Shown: piece by piece, positions 6,800 through 14,119 of the stretch | How positions within the stretch are numbered: the first letter of the stretch is position 1 | Layout: each line of letters opens with the position of its first letter | IMG/VR virus record: IMGVR_UViG_3300042509_001825 | Location: 1 to 41,603 of that record | Direction: 5' to 3' (one strand) | Source of the DNA: a virus | DNA: 41,603 bases | Program-made: the position numbers and the translations under genes | The notes under the pieces: model-generated | Databases searched by the model: none | Seen by the model: the letters and a program-made list of their open reading frames with translations, nothing else | What the model was told of the DNA's origin: nothing

Positions 6800-7099
6800 A
6801 TGGAGACTATTGCCGCACGCATAAAGCGGCTGCGCCTGGAGCGCCAGATGACCCAGGCCCAGCTCGGGGCCGCAATCGACCGCGACCAATCCATTGTTTC
6901 GGACATGGAGAAGGGGCGCGGCTTCCGTATTGACTGCCTGCCGGCGCTTTGCCGGGCGCTCGGCGTGTCTGCTGACTACCTGATCTTCGGCCCTGAGCAC
7001 GCGGCCCAGCTTTCCGAACTGATGACCCTCGCCGGCCGGTTGACCGACCCGCAGCGCGTTTCATTGACCGCGATGCTGCGTTCCATGACGCAAAACTGA
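6800..7099 (+). CDS. XRE-family phage repressor (CI-like, short)
   Basis: 99 residues from the ATG at 6800. The first 65 residues are a typical XRE/CI HTH: IAARIKRLRLERQMTQAQLG, then DRDQSIVSDMEKGRGFRID, then LPALCRALGVSADYLIFG. The remaining 34 residues are a short helical tail. There is no LexA/CI peptidase domain, so induction cannot proceed by RecA-stimulated self-cleavage; another inducer or an antirepressor is expected. Divergent from cro and flanked on both sides by the same operator type, it is the best candidate for the lysogeny repressor. Confidence 0.85.
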   Translation: METIAARIKRLRLERQMTQAQLGAAIDRDQSIVSDMEKGRGFRIDCLPALCRALGVSADYLIFGPEHAAQLSELMTLAGRLTDPQRVSLTAMLRSMTQN

Positions 7100-7102
7100 C
7101 TT

Positions 7103-7240
7103 TCGATAGATCGAGACAATCGGCGCGCTTGTTTCAATGCAAACAATGGTGCCCGTCTGTATGGGTTCGCCCATTGACCCAATCGCATGGGTTGCCCCAT
7201 ACTCTCCCCATGCCGCACCCCGCGGCCAACGGAGAGACAG
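7103..7240 (+). promoter_or_regulatory. Rightward early promoter with two repressor operators
   Basis: Operators ATGGGTTCGCCCAT (7161-7174) and ATGGGTTGCCCCAT (7187-7200) share perfect ATGGG/CCCAT arms. A sigma70-like -35 (TTGACC, 7174-7179) touches the first operator, and a -10 candidate (CATACT, 7198-7203, spacing 18) overlaps the second. Repressor bound here would therefore block RNA polymerase. The leader runs to the Shine-Dalgarno GGAGAG (7231-7236) of the gene at 7241. A separate palindrome, TCGATAGATCGA, lies at 7103-7114 just after the repressor stop. This promoter would drive the whole rightward block to integrase. Confidence 0.72.
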
Positions 7241-7471
7241 ATGACCACCACCGCAGCAGCCGACAAGACCCGCCTGACCAACCACATCAGCAAGGTCGCT
7301 GGCGTGCCGGTCGAAATCACCATTCGCGGCCCCCGCGCCTTCACCTACAGCTTTGACGGCGTGAACAGCGCCGCTGCTGACCGGATCGTCGGCTACTTCG
7401 GTTCGTTGGCAAAGATGGAAGTCGTCGCCGATGACGAGTGCGGCACGTTCGTCTACTGCGATCTGGTCTGA
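7241..7471 (+). CDS. Hypothetical protein, first gene of rightward early operon
   Basis: 76 residues from the ATG at 7241 with a good Shine-Dalgarno (GGAGAG, 5 bases of spacing after it). The sequence looks like a small alpha/beta protein: KTRLTNHISKVAGVPVEITI, RGPRAFTYSFDG, then YFGSLAKMEVVADDECGT and a terminal YCDLV. No family recognised. As the first gene under the operator-controlled promoter it should be expressed immediately on induction, so a host-takeover or anti-defence role is plausible but unproven. Confidence 0.75.
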   Translation: MTTTAAADKTRLTNHISKVAGVPVEITIRGPRAFTYSFDGVNSAAADRIVGYFGSLAKMEVVADDECGTFVYCDLV

Positions 7472-7486
7472 CCCGGAGCCGCCACC

Positions 7487-8065
7487 ATGAACCACCCCCT
7501 CGCCCTCCGCCTCGCCGCTGTCGCATCGACAGTGCCGCCCCCGGCAATCGCGCACGACCGCGCCGATCCTGCGCCGGTTGTTGCGCTGCCGACGCCGAAC
7601 CCTGCCCGGGACACCCTGCGCCGCATGCGCGCCACTGCCGTGGACGATGCGCACCAGGCTATCGACTCGACCCGCCTTCTCGCTGCTGCCCGCGCTGCAT
7701 CGCAGGAAGACGGCGGCACCTGCTACCCGGTGTTTGCCGCAGAGCTTGGAATCCTGTTGACCGACTTGGCGATGGAGCTGAACCTGCTTCGCGGCCACGG
7801 TGCCTGCATCCCCGGTCCCGCCTCTCAGTTCCTGCGCGCCCCGCTTGGTGGCAGCGAGGCCGTGATCGAGTACAGCCACGACGAAGACTTCGGCCCGCTC
7901 GCTGAACGTGCGCTGATCAATGGCCGGTGGATCGAGGCCGACCAGTTCGCGCCCGAAGTGTTGGAGCAGTGGCACGACGCCATCCGCGCCGACATCGAGC
8001 AGCAGCGCCGGGACGATGCCGAGACGCATGCGGTGCGGCGGTATGAAGCGGCGAGGGGGCTGTGA
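7487..8065 (+). CDS. Hypothetical 192-residue early protein
   Basis: Starts with ATG at 7487, 15 bases after the previous stop, behind CGGAGCC. Residues 1-50 are Ala/Pro-rich and look disordered. The rest is predicted mostly helical, with YPVFAAELGILLTDLAMELN and a C-terminal charged helix (EVLEQWHDAIRADIEQQRRDD). No catalytic motif or known domain is visible. The stop overlaps the ATG of the next small membrane-protein gene by one base. Confidence 0.75.
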   Translation: MNHPLALRLAAVASTVPPPAIAHDRADPAPVVALPTPNPARDTLRRMRATAVDDAHQAIDSTRLLAAARAASQEDGGTCYPVFAAELGILLTDLAMELNLLRGHGACIPGPASQFLRAPLGGSEAVIEYSHDEDFGPLAERALINGRWIEADQFAPEVLEQWHDAIRADIEQQRRDDAETHAVRRYEAARGL

Positions 8066-8193
8066 TGCCTGACCTCGACCGCGAGCCCGGCCCGCAGCAC
8101 AGCGAGTGCCCCGAGTCCCACTGGCGCATCACCGACCTGCTGATGTCCATCGGCTTGGTGGTGGCCTGCATCTTCTTTGCCCTTGGAGGCTGA
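8065..8193 (+). CDS. Small single-pass membrane protein (42 residues)
   Basis: A short reading frame from the ATG at 8065 (TGATG overlap with the previous stop) to the TGA at 8191. The first 20 residues are polar and include PQHSECPESHWR; residues 22-41 are a hydrophobic segment (TDLLMSIGLVVACIFFALGG) that would span the membrane once. The next gene starts two bases after its stop. Coupling on both sides and a clean transmembrane segment support it as real. Role unknown; early-expressed small membrane proteins in temperate phages are often exclusion or host-interaction factors. Confidence 0.6.
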   Translation: MPDLDREPGPQHSECPESHWRITDLLMSIGLVVACIFFALGG

Positions 8194-8194
8194 C

Positions 8195-8383
8195 ATGAGC
8201 GAATGGGCCGACCAGTACCTGACGCTGATCGACGACTGCGAACAGCGCGAAGGGCGCCTGAGCGATTGGCAGCGCAGCTTTCTCGACAGCCTGCGCCGAC
8301 AGATCGAGGCCGGCAATGTGCCGACACAGAAGCAGATCGACAAGCTGGACGAGGCCTGGGAGCAGGCCACCGCAAGAGGATGA
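8195..8383 (+). CDS. Hypothetical 62-residue helical protein
   Basis: Starts with ATG at 8195 behind the Shine-Dalgarno TTGGAGGC (8184-8191). Charged and helical throughout: WADQYLTLIDDCEQREGRLS, then DWQRSFLDSLRRQIEAGN and QKQIDKLDEAWEQATA. This resembles small phage helical proteins found near recombination genes, without assigned function. It ends two bases before the start of the next gene. Confidence 0.7.
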   Translation: MSEWADQYLTLIDDCEQREGRLSDWQRSFLDSLRRQIEAGNVPTQKQIDKLDEAWEQATARG

Positions 8384-8385
8384 CC

Positions 8386-8679
8386 ATGAGCACCACACAC
8401 CAGACCTACCTCGCCGGCACTGCTGCCGACGAAGCCGTGCCTGCGCCGTACCAGGGACTGCACCGCATCCCGGTGCTCGAGCACACGAACAGCGCCGTCG
8501 CCGCGATGGACGCCGAAGACGCGCGCCCCATGCTCGGCCGCGACTACGCCCAGGGCCACGCGCACGGGTATATCGACGGGCTGCGGGCCTGTGCGCAGCG
8601 GCCCTCGCGCGGCGTGCTGTTCGTCGTGGGCGTGATGGTCGGTGCGGCCTGCGCGCTGCTGTGGACGGTGTTCGCATGA
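8386..8679 (+). CDS. Hypothetical protein with C-terminal membrane segment
   Basis: 97 residues from the ATG at 8386, 2 bases after the upstream stop. Residues 1-75 are soluble, with a RDYAQGHAHGYIDGLRAC motif that looks like a small conserved phage domain. Residues 77-97 (LFVVGVMVGAACALLWTVFA) form one transmembrane helix at the very C-terminus, so the protein is probably tail-anchored with the soluble part in the cytoplasm. Function unknown. Confidence 0.7.
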   Translation: MSTTHQTYLAGTAADEAVPAPYQGLHRIPVLEHTNSAVAAMDAEDARPMLGRDYAQGHAHGYIDGLRACAQRPSRGVLFVVGVMVGAACALLWTVFA

Positions 8680-8882
8680 CCGCCGCCACCATCACCCGCC
8701 CCGCCCTGGGCCTCTGGCGCGCGGCGCGCATCGCCTGGCTGCGCTACCGGGTGCGGGAGGCGCGCCGGGATGCCGCCTACGAGGCCACCAGCCTCTGGCC
8801 GCGCGAGGACCAGATCCGGGCCTGGCGCAAGGATGCCGCGGCCTGGGAGTGCGAGATCCTGGCGCTCGGGGGTGAGCTGTGA
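8676..8882 (+). CDS. Hypothetical basic 68-residue protein
   Basis: From the ATG at 8676, overlapping the previous stop as ATGA; its own stop overlaps the GTG of the exonuclease gene. The sequence is Arg- and Trp-rich (LGLWRAARIAWLRYRVREAR) with a second Trp-containing helix (DQIRAWRKDAAAWECEIL). Small, basic and coupled to the exonuclease, it may assist recombination, but no domain is recognised. Confidence 0.65.
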   Translation: MTAATITRPALGLWRAARIAWLRYRVREARRDAAYEATSLWPREDQIRAWRKDAAAWECEILALGGEL

Positions 8883-9763
8883 ACGCGCCCGACCGCGCCC
8901 TGATGGGTGTCATCCACGACCTGCCGAACGAGGCCTATCACGCAGGCCCCGGCGTGTCGAACAGCGTGCTGTCGGCCATGGCCCGCAGCCCGGCGCACTG
9001 CTGGGCGCAGCACCTGGACCCGAACCGGCCGCCCAGTACAGTGCGGGCCGGGCAGCTGGAGGGCACGCTGGCGCACTGCGCCACGCTCGAGCCTGCCGAG
9101 TTTCCGCGGCGCTACGTCACGATCCCGGCGAACGCGCCGCGCCGGCCGACCGATGCGCAGTGGAACGCGAAGAAGCCCAGCCCGGACAGCCTGGAGGCCA
9201 TGGACTGGTGGCGCGACTTCACGGCCCGGGTCGGCGCCGCTGAAGTGGTGTCGGCCGAACTGGTGCGCGTCGCCCAGGCCCAGGCCGCGAGCGTGCGCCG
9301 GCTGCCGCAGATCGCCGAGCTGCTGTCGCGCGGGCATCCCGAGGTGTCGGCCTACTGGATCGACGACGCGACCGGCCTGCTCTGCCGCTGCCGGCCCGAC
9401 TGGGTGCACCCGGTCAACGACGACAGCGTGATCCTGCTCGACCTGAAGACCTACAGCGACGCGAGCCCCAACGAGTTCGCGCGCCAAGTGGCCCGCAAGG
9501 GCTACCACCGGCAGGCCGCTTGGTACTCCGACGGGTACGAACGCGCGAGCGGGAAGAAGGTGCTCGGCTTCGTGTTCGTGGCCGTCGAGACAGAGCACCC
9601 GTTCGCGGCCTGCGCTCACATGCTGGACGACCCGGGGCTCGACAAGGGCCGCGAGTTGAACCGGGCGCTGCTGGACCGCTTCGCCGAGTGCCAGCGCACG
9701 AACTCCTGGCCGGCATACGGCGACGACATCCAGCTCATCACCCTGCCGCGCTGGGCGGCTTGA
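8879..9763 (+). CDS. RecE-like / DUF3799 5'-3' exonuclease (PD-(D/E)XK)
   Basis: 294 residues from GTG at 8879. The sequence matches the putative exonuclease family often paired with RecT. An N-terminal YHAGPGVSNSVLSAMARSP segment is followed by the active-site elements: CRCRPDWV (Asp174), VILLDLKTYSDASP (Asp188, Lys190) and YHRQAAWYSDGY, i.e. a PD-(D/E)XK nuclease core. Such enzymes degrade the 5' strand of double-stranded ends to give 3' tails for the annealing protein. It is followed 30 bases later by RecT. Together they form the recombination module, probably used for replication, concatemer formation and exchange with other prophages. Confidence 0.9.
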   Translation: MNAPDRALMGVIHDLPNEAYHAGPGVSNSVLSAMARSPAHCWAQHLDPNRPPSTVRAGQLEGTLAHCATLEPAEFPRRYVTIPANAPRRPTDAQWNAKKPSPDSLEAMDWWRDFTARVGAAEVVSAELVRVAQAQAASVRRLPQIAELLSRGHPEVSAYWIDDATGLLCRCRPDWVHPVNDDSVILLDLKTYSDASPNEFARQVARKGYHRQAAWYSDGYERASGKKVLGFVFVAVETEHPFAACAHMLDDPGLDKGRELNRALLDRFAECQRTNSWPAYGDDIQLITLPRWAA

Positions 9764-9793
9764 AGTACTCACCAACGAAGGAAGGAAAACGAC

Positions 9794-10729
9794 ATGGCAT
9801 CCACCAGTCTCGACGAGATCCGCAACGGCACGAAGCCCGCCAACCCTGTCGCCAAGTTCAGCGCATTCATGGACAAGCTGAAGCCGCAGCTCGCGCTGGC
9901 GCTGCCGAAGCACATGAACGCCGACCGCATGGCGCGGCTGGCGCTGACCGCATTCAGCACGACCCCGGCGCTCCAGGCGTGCAGCCCGCAGAGCATCGCC
10001 GCGTCGATCATGACCGCGGCGCAGCTCGGGCTGGAGCCCGGCATCAATGGCCAGGGCTACCTGATCCCGTACAAGGAGACCTGCACCTTCGTGCCCGGCT
10101 GGAAGGGACTGGTCGACTTGGTGGCGCGCAGCGGCCGGGCGACGGTCTGGACCGGCGCGGTGCGCCCCGGCGATGACTTCGAGTACCAGCTGGGCGACGC
10201 GCCGTTCTGCCGCCACAAGCCCGGCGACGGGGGCGACGACGAGCAGTTCACGCACGTCTACGCCATCGGCCGCGTGCGCGATGCGGCCATGCCGGTTATC
10301 GAAGTGTGGAGCCGCGCGAAGGTCGCCAAGCACCTGAAGAAGTACAACAAGGTCGGCGGCCGGCACTACGCCAACACCGACGAGAACAACTTCGAGATGT
10401 ACGCGCGCAAGGTCGCGCTGCTGCAGGTGCTGAAGTACATGCCCGCCAGCATCGAACTGGCCAACGCCATCACCGTGTCGAACGCGGTCGAGGAAGGCCG
10501 CGGCGTGGTGCTGGAGGGCGATTTCGTCAGCGTGTCCGAACCGTCGGGCAGCGACGGCGATGCCGACCCCAGCCTGAAGACCTACGCCCAGCTCGCCGAC
10601 GCCATCACCAAGTGCACCGACCCCATCGTGGCCGACCTGGTGCTCGACGAGTCCGAGCACCTGCCCGACGACCAGCGCGCCGAGCTGCGGGCGATGGTGG
10701 CACGGAAGTTCCCGGCCGCGAAGGCTTGA
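9794..10729 (+). CDS. recT: RecT single-strand annealing protein
   Basis: 311 residues behind a strong Shine-Dalgarno (AAGGAAGG, 9777-9784). RecT hallmarks are clear: KFSAFMDKLKPQLALALPKH, ALTAFSTTPALQACSPQSI, the AAQLGLEPGINGQGYLIPYK block at residues 76-95, FVPGWKGLVDLVARSG, and NNFEMYARKVALLQVLKYMP. RecT binds single-stranded DNA and anneals complementary strands. The C-terminal 70 residues are variable and acidic. It pairs with the exonuclease just upstream. Confidence 0.96.
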   Translation: MASTSLDEIRNGTKPANPVAKFSAFMDKLKPQLALALPKHMNADRMARLALTAFSTTPALQACSPQSIAASIMTAAQLGLEPGINGQGYLIPYKETCTFVPGWKGLVDLVARSGRATVWTGAVRPGDDFEYQLGDAPFCRHKPGDGGDDEQFTHVYAIGRVRDAAMPVIEVWSRAKVAKHLKKYNKVGGRHYANTDENNFEMYARKVALLQVLKYMPASIELANAITVSNAVEEGRGVVLEGDFVSVSEPSGSDGDADPSLKTYAQLADAITKCTDPIVADLVLDESEHLPDDQRAELRAMVARKFPAAKA

Positions 10730-10741
10730 TCGGAGATCGCC

Positions 10742-11881
10742 ATGCAAGACACCATCGACACCACCCCCGCCATCACCACCGCGCTGGCCGAGTACCAGCC
10801 GACTGCCGCTGCCCTGGCTGACCTGCGCCAACGCTTCGCCGGCATCGCGTTCGACCTGAGCACCACCAAGGGCGACAAGGAAGCGCGCGCGGCCCGCATG
10901 GAGCTGGTCCGCCTGCGCACGACGCTGGAGGCCAAGCGCAAGGAACTGAAGGCCCCGGCGCTGGAACGCTCGCGCCTGATCGACGACGAAGCTCGGCGCA
11001 TCACGGGCGCCATCCTCGAGCTGGAAACACCGATCGACGAGCAGATCCGTGCGGCCGAGGCGAAGAAGGAGCAGGAGCGGCAGGCCCGCGTCGAAGCCGA
11101 GCGCCAGCGCGTCGCGGCGCTGCAGGATCGCATCGACCAGATCAAGGCCGTGGCAGCACGCGCGGTCGGCAAGCCCGCGGCCGAGATCGAGGCCAAGATC
11201 AAGCTGATCGTTGCCATGGAGATCGGCGCCGACTTCCAGGAACTGGCGCCGGCAGCGGCGCAGGCCCAGGCCGACACACTCGCCACGCTGCGCGACCTGC
11301 ACGCCCGCGCCGTGGAGCAGGAAGCCGAGGCCGAACGCATCAAGGCCGAACGGGCTGAACTGGAGCGCCTGCGGGCCGAGGCCGCCGAGCGTGAGCGCGT
11401 CGAACGCGAACGGGTCGCCGCCGAGCAGGCCGCAGAGGCTGCCCGGCTGGCGCAGGAGCGTGCGAAGCTGGAGGCCGAGCAGGCAGCAGCCCGTGCAGAG
11501 CAGCGGCGGCTGGCCGAGGCTGCGGAAGCTGAGCGCCGGGCCGCCGATGCCAAGGCTGCCGCCGAGCGCGCGGAAGCCGACCGCATCGCCAACGAGGCGC
11601 GGGCGGCCGAGCAGCGGCGCATCGACGCGGAGCGCGCGGAGCTGAAGCGCCAGCAGGACGAGGCTCGCGCGGCGCAGGCCCGGGAAGCCGAGCGGCTGGC
11701 CGAGGTGGAGCGTGCACGCCAAGCCGCAGAGGCGGCAGCACGCACCCGGCTGCAGGCCTCGGCGCAGGCGCTGCTCGACGCGCTGGTGCTTGCCGTGCCC
11801 TACGTCGCAAACCACGGCACAGCCGACGACCTGGCGCAGTGCAACGCGGCGATTGCGGCGGCCACCGGGGGCACGCTGTGA
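10742..11881 (+). CDS. Long coiled-coil protein of the recombination module
   Basis: 379 residues. Residues about 1-110 contain RRARM/RTTLEAKRKELKAPALERS-type helices resembling DUF1351-like phage proteins. Residues about 185-345 are an almost uninterrupted Glu/Ala/Arg heptad coiled coil with many AERAELERL-like units. The last 35 residues (ALLDALVLAVPYVANHG) form a separate small helix pair. Proteins of this form lie next to RecT in many phages, where nuclease-inhibitor or structural roles have been proposed; none is shown here. The coding repeat structure produces long open frames on the opposite strand that are not genes. Confidence 0.8.
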   Translation: MQDTIDTTPAITTALAEYQPTAAALADLRQRFAGIAFDLSTTKGDKEARAARMELVRLRTTLEAKRKELKAPALERSRLIDDEARRITGAILELETPIDEQIRAAEAKKEQERQARVEAERQRVAALQDRIDQIKAVAARAVGKPAAEIEAKIKLIVAMEIGADFQELAPAAAQAQADTLATLRDLHARAVEQEAEAERIKAERAELERLRAEAAERERVERERVAAEQAAEAARLAQERAKLEAEQAAARAEQRRLAEAAEAERRAADAKAAAERAEADRIANEARAAEQRRIDAERAELKRQQDEARAAQAREAERLAEVERARQAAEAAARTRLQASAQALLDALVLAVPYVANHGTADDLAQCNAAIAAATGGTL

Positions 11882-12075
11882 GCACCACCCCCGGCACCCT
11901 GGCCGACGCCTGGTCCGACGAGCAGCGCCCGAACGATCACCGCCGCGCCTTCATGGCCGGCGCCCTGGCCACGCTGGAGCTGCTGCGCTCCGGCGTGCCG
12001 CGCGAGCAGCTGCTGGCCGAGTGCGTTGCTTACGGCAGAGCCATCGGGTCGGCAGCCGAGAGCGCCACTGCCTGA
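11878..12075 (+). CDS. Hypothetical 65-residue protein
   Basis: GTG start at 11878 overlapping the previous TGA. Sequence: disordered start, WSDEQRPNDHRRAFMAGALA, then ATLELLRSGVPREQLLAECV and a small C-terminal helix. This looks like a two-helix protein with a hydrophobic face. No family recognised. The 73 bases after it (12076-12148) hold no gene, only a pyrimidine-rich leader to the next start. Confidence 0.65.
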   Translation: MSTTPGTLADAWSDEQRPNDHRRAFMAGALATLELLRSGVPREQLLAECVAYGRAIGSAAESATA

Positions 12076-12148
12076 CCCCCTACGGCCCGCGACGCACCCC
12101 AGCGAACCCACGGGGCCGGGCCACCCTTCCCCACCACCAAGGACACGC

Positions 12149-12421
12149 ATGCCATTCGACCATCAAGCCTACCGAGCCGCCCAAGCAGCCGCAGAGGCCC
12201 GCAAGACTCTCGCCGCGCGCCTGCGAGCCGGGCCGGTTACGCCCGAGCTGGTGGCAGAGGCAGCCGCGGCTGTCGACGACTTGCATGCCGAGATCGCCCG
12301 CATGCGCCGCGAGTCCGCCGAGGAGCAACGCGAGTTCCAGCGCGAGGCGCGGTCGATCGCGTCCGAGGCGCGCTGGGATGCCCGCAACGAGGCTGACGGC
12401 GTGCCGCACGGCTGCTACTGA
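12149..12421 (+). CDS. Hypothetical 90-residue helical protein
   Basis: ATG at 12149, behind AAGGACACGC. The sequence is Ala/Arg/Glu-rich and helical: HQAYRAAQAAAEARKTLAAR, AAAAVDDLHAEIARMRRESA, EEQREFQREARSIASEARWD. It is probably a short coiled coil. It ends GVPHGCY. The leader contains the pyrimidine tract CCCTTCCCCACCACC (12124-12138), a close copy of which precedes the next gene (12422-12438). Function unknown. Confidence 0.65.
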   Translation: MPFDHQAYRAAQAAAEARKTLAARLRAGPVTPELVAEAAAAVDDLHAEIARMRRESAEEQREFQREARSIASEARWDARNEADGVPHGCY

Positions 12422-12461
12422 CCCCTTCCCCCACCACCCCGCCAACCACTGAAAGGCGCCC

Positions 12462-13340
12462 ATGTTCGAGATCACTTCCCCGATGACCGCCAAGCTGGCG
12501 ACGTTCGCCGTCCGAACCGAGAAACACGGCGACGATGATGTCCTGGCCTTCTCCATGGGCCTGAAGATCATCACGGCCAACACCTTCTTGGACCTGCTGG
12601 CGCCCGGCCTGCGCGAGTCGCTGTTCATGCCCGTCGAAGGCCAGGACCAGCTCCCCGGCGTGGAGCCCGCGACCCCGCTTCTGCGCTGCAAGGTCATCGA
12701 CGCGGTGCACCTGGACCGCTGCTTCGAGGGCTGGACGATGACGGTGCTGCACGGCATCGACGAAGAGACCGCGATCGTCATCGGCGGGGCTAAGGTCGAC
12801 AAGTGGCGCGTGTTGCCGATGGAGGGCGGCAGCGTCGAGGTGCTGTGCCGCGTGGGCAGCAACGACGTTGACGAGACCGAGCTCGGCAAGCTGGGCGGCA
12901 AGCTGAGCCAGGAGATCGAGTTCACGCTGGCCGCGCCGGTGGCGCCAGAGCCGGCCATCGACGGCACCACCGAGGCCTTCAAGCGCGACCACCCCGAATC
13001 GAACCCCGGCCAGGGCGACCTGCTGGCCGATTCCGAGACCCAGGCCGACCGCGCGACCGATGCGTTCCTGGGCATCCACGGCGGCGACGACGAAGGCGGG
13101 CCGCGCGACAGCGACCAGGAGAGCGGAGCCGGTGACAGCGAGGGCGGCGAGCCGGACCTGCACCAGGTGCTCGGCGATGCCCTCGGGCCCCGCACCGAAC
13201 TGCCGCGCACCGTCAAGTACCGCAGCCCGCACACCGGCGAGACTTGGAGCGGGCGCGGGCAGCAGCCGAGGTGGATCAAGGCGGCGCTGGCGGGTGGGCA
13301 GTCGCTGGAGGACTTTGCGGTGCAGACGGAGGCGGCGTGA
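12462..13340 (+). CDS. Recombination-module protein fused to an H-NS-type DNA-binding domain
   Basis: 292 residues, ATG at 12462 behind GAAAGGCG. Residues 1-157 form a compact domain (KLATFAVRTEKHGDDDVLAF, FLDLLAPGLRESLF, DAVHLDRCFEGWTM) of a phage family I cannot name; its place after RecT would fit an SSB-like role. Residues about 160-240 are a Gly/Asp/Glu-rich acidic linker. Residues 251-287 are an H-NS C-terminal domain: VKYRSPHTGETWSGRGQQPR and WIKAALAGGQSLEDFAV, with the AT-groove loop GRGQQPRW. H-NS binds AT-rich DNA. The fusion lacks the H-NS oligomerisation domain, so it could tether to host-silenced or AT-rich sites or compete with host H-NS. Domain call is strong; role is inference. 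Confidence 0.82.
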   Translation: MFEITSPMTAKLATFAVRTEKHGDDDVLAFSMGLKIITANTFLDLLAPGLRESLFMPVEGQDQLPGVEPATPLLRCKVIDAVHLDRCFEGWTMTVLHGIDEETAIVIGGAKVDKWRVLPMEGGSVEVLCRVGSNDVDETELGKLGGKLSQEIEFTLAAPVAPEPAIDGTTEAFKRDHPESNPGQGDLLADSETQADRATDAFLGIHGGDDEGGPRDSDQESGAGDSEGGEPDLHQVLGDALGPRTELPRTVKYRSPHTGETWSGRGQQPRWIKAALAGGQSLEDFAVQTEAA

Positions 13341-13414
13341 TGCGCGCCGCTGTCTTGGTGGTGGCGCCGATGTGGTTTTTCTTGGCAGACCTGCTGCGGT
13401 GGATGGCATCGTGA
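13340..13414 (+). CDS. Tiny hydrophobic peptide (24 residues)
   Basis: A reading frame from the ATG at 13340 (TGATG overlap with the previous stop) to the TGA at 13412, which overlaps the GTG of the next gene as GTGA. The peptide is nearly all hydrophobic (AAVLVVAPMWFFLADLLRWM) and would span or lie in the membrane. Exact overlap on both ends argues for a translated gene rather than a spacer. It could alternatively serve only to carry ribosomes between the flanking genes. Confidence 0.45.
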   Translation: MRAAVLVVAPMWFFLADLLRWMAS

Positions 13415-13635
13415 AGGCACTCACCCAGGCCGAATACGAGGCGCTGCAGGCCCGCGCCGATGCCAACACGCCAGCTAGGCCGCTGGACGTGCTGCGCGCG
13501 GCCCAGGCGCTGGCCGCGGATGCGCGCCGCTTGGGCGTGGTGCTGACCATCGAGCAGCGCCCGCTGCAGCCGCTGGCGATGGGGCACCACGAGGATGTGG
13601 TCAGCGTGAGGGGGGCTCGCAATGCGGCTGGCTGA
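13411..13635 (+). CDS. Hypothetical 74-residue protein
   Basis: GTG at 13411 overlapping the previous stop. KALTQAEYEALQARADANTP at the start, then LDVLRAAQALAADARRLGVV, then beta-like TIEQRPLQPLAMGHH. It looks like a small helix-helix-strand protein. It overlaps the next gene by 14 bases. No domain recognised. Confidence 0.6.
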   Translation: MKALTQAEYEALQARADANTPARPLDVLRAAQALAADARRLGVVLTIEQRPLQPLAMGHHEDVVSVRGARNAAG

Positions 13636-14119
13636 TCGAATCATCGCCCGCATCACCCGCCGGCCGCCCGACTTCATCATCGGTGGGCGGCAGGACCCTT
13701 ACCTGTTCCGCTGGTTCGTGCTGCCTCGGAACCCGGTGTTCAACGTCTACCTGCACCAGTTCGCGCGCAGCGACGACGAACGGGCCCACCACGATCATCC
13801 GTGGCTGTTCAATGCGAGCCTGATCCTGCGCGGCAGCTACCTCGAGCACACGATCCGCGCCGGCGGCATCGCCAAGCGGACGCTGCGCCGCGCGGGCTCG
13901 ATGGCGCTGCGCTGGGGGCCGGCGCCGCATCGGATCGAGCTGCTGGCCGATAGCTACGGCGGCCCGTCCTACAGCATGCGCCCATGCTGGACGCTGTTCA
14001 TTACCGGACCGCGGGTGCGAAGCTGGGGGTTCCACTGCCCGGAGCAGGGCTGGATCCGATGGGACCGGTTCACCGCTGCGAGCGACCCGGGCGCCACCGG
14101 AAAGGGATGCGACGCATGA
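13622..14119 (+). CDS. Cupin-like phage protein
   Basis: 165 residues. A cupin-type metal-site pattern is visible: RAHHDHPWLFNASLILRGSY (residues about 54-73) with three His and a following Glu in YLEHTIRAGG, and a second His in WGPAPHRIELL near residue 103. Several large beta-like stretches (FRWFVLPRNPVFNVYLHQF) support a jelly roll. Phage cupins of this sort are common but mostly without known substrate; sugar epimerase-like or dioxygenase-like chemistry is possible. It sits in the rightward early block between small hypothetical genes. Confidence 0.72.
   Translation: MRLADRIIARITRRPPDFIIGGRQDPYLFRWFVLPRNPVFNVYLHQFARSDDERAHHDHPWLFNASLILRGSYLEHTIRAGGIAKRTLRRAGSMALRWGPAPHRIELLADSYGGPSYSMRPCWTLFITGPRVRSWGFHCPEQGWIRWDRFTAASDPGATGKGCDA

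Noticed and set aside
8777-11815. Very long open frame (about 1000 codons) on the minus strand opposite the exonuclease, RecT and coiled-coil genes
   Set aside because: High-GC coding sequence on the plus strand leaves stop-poor frames on the other strand. The translation is low-complexity Gly/Leu/Arg and the plus strand holds confident genes.
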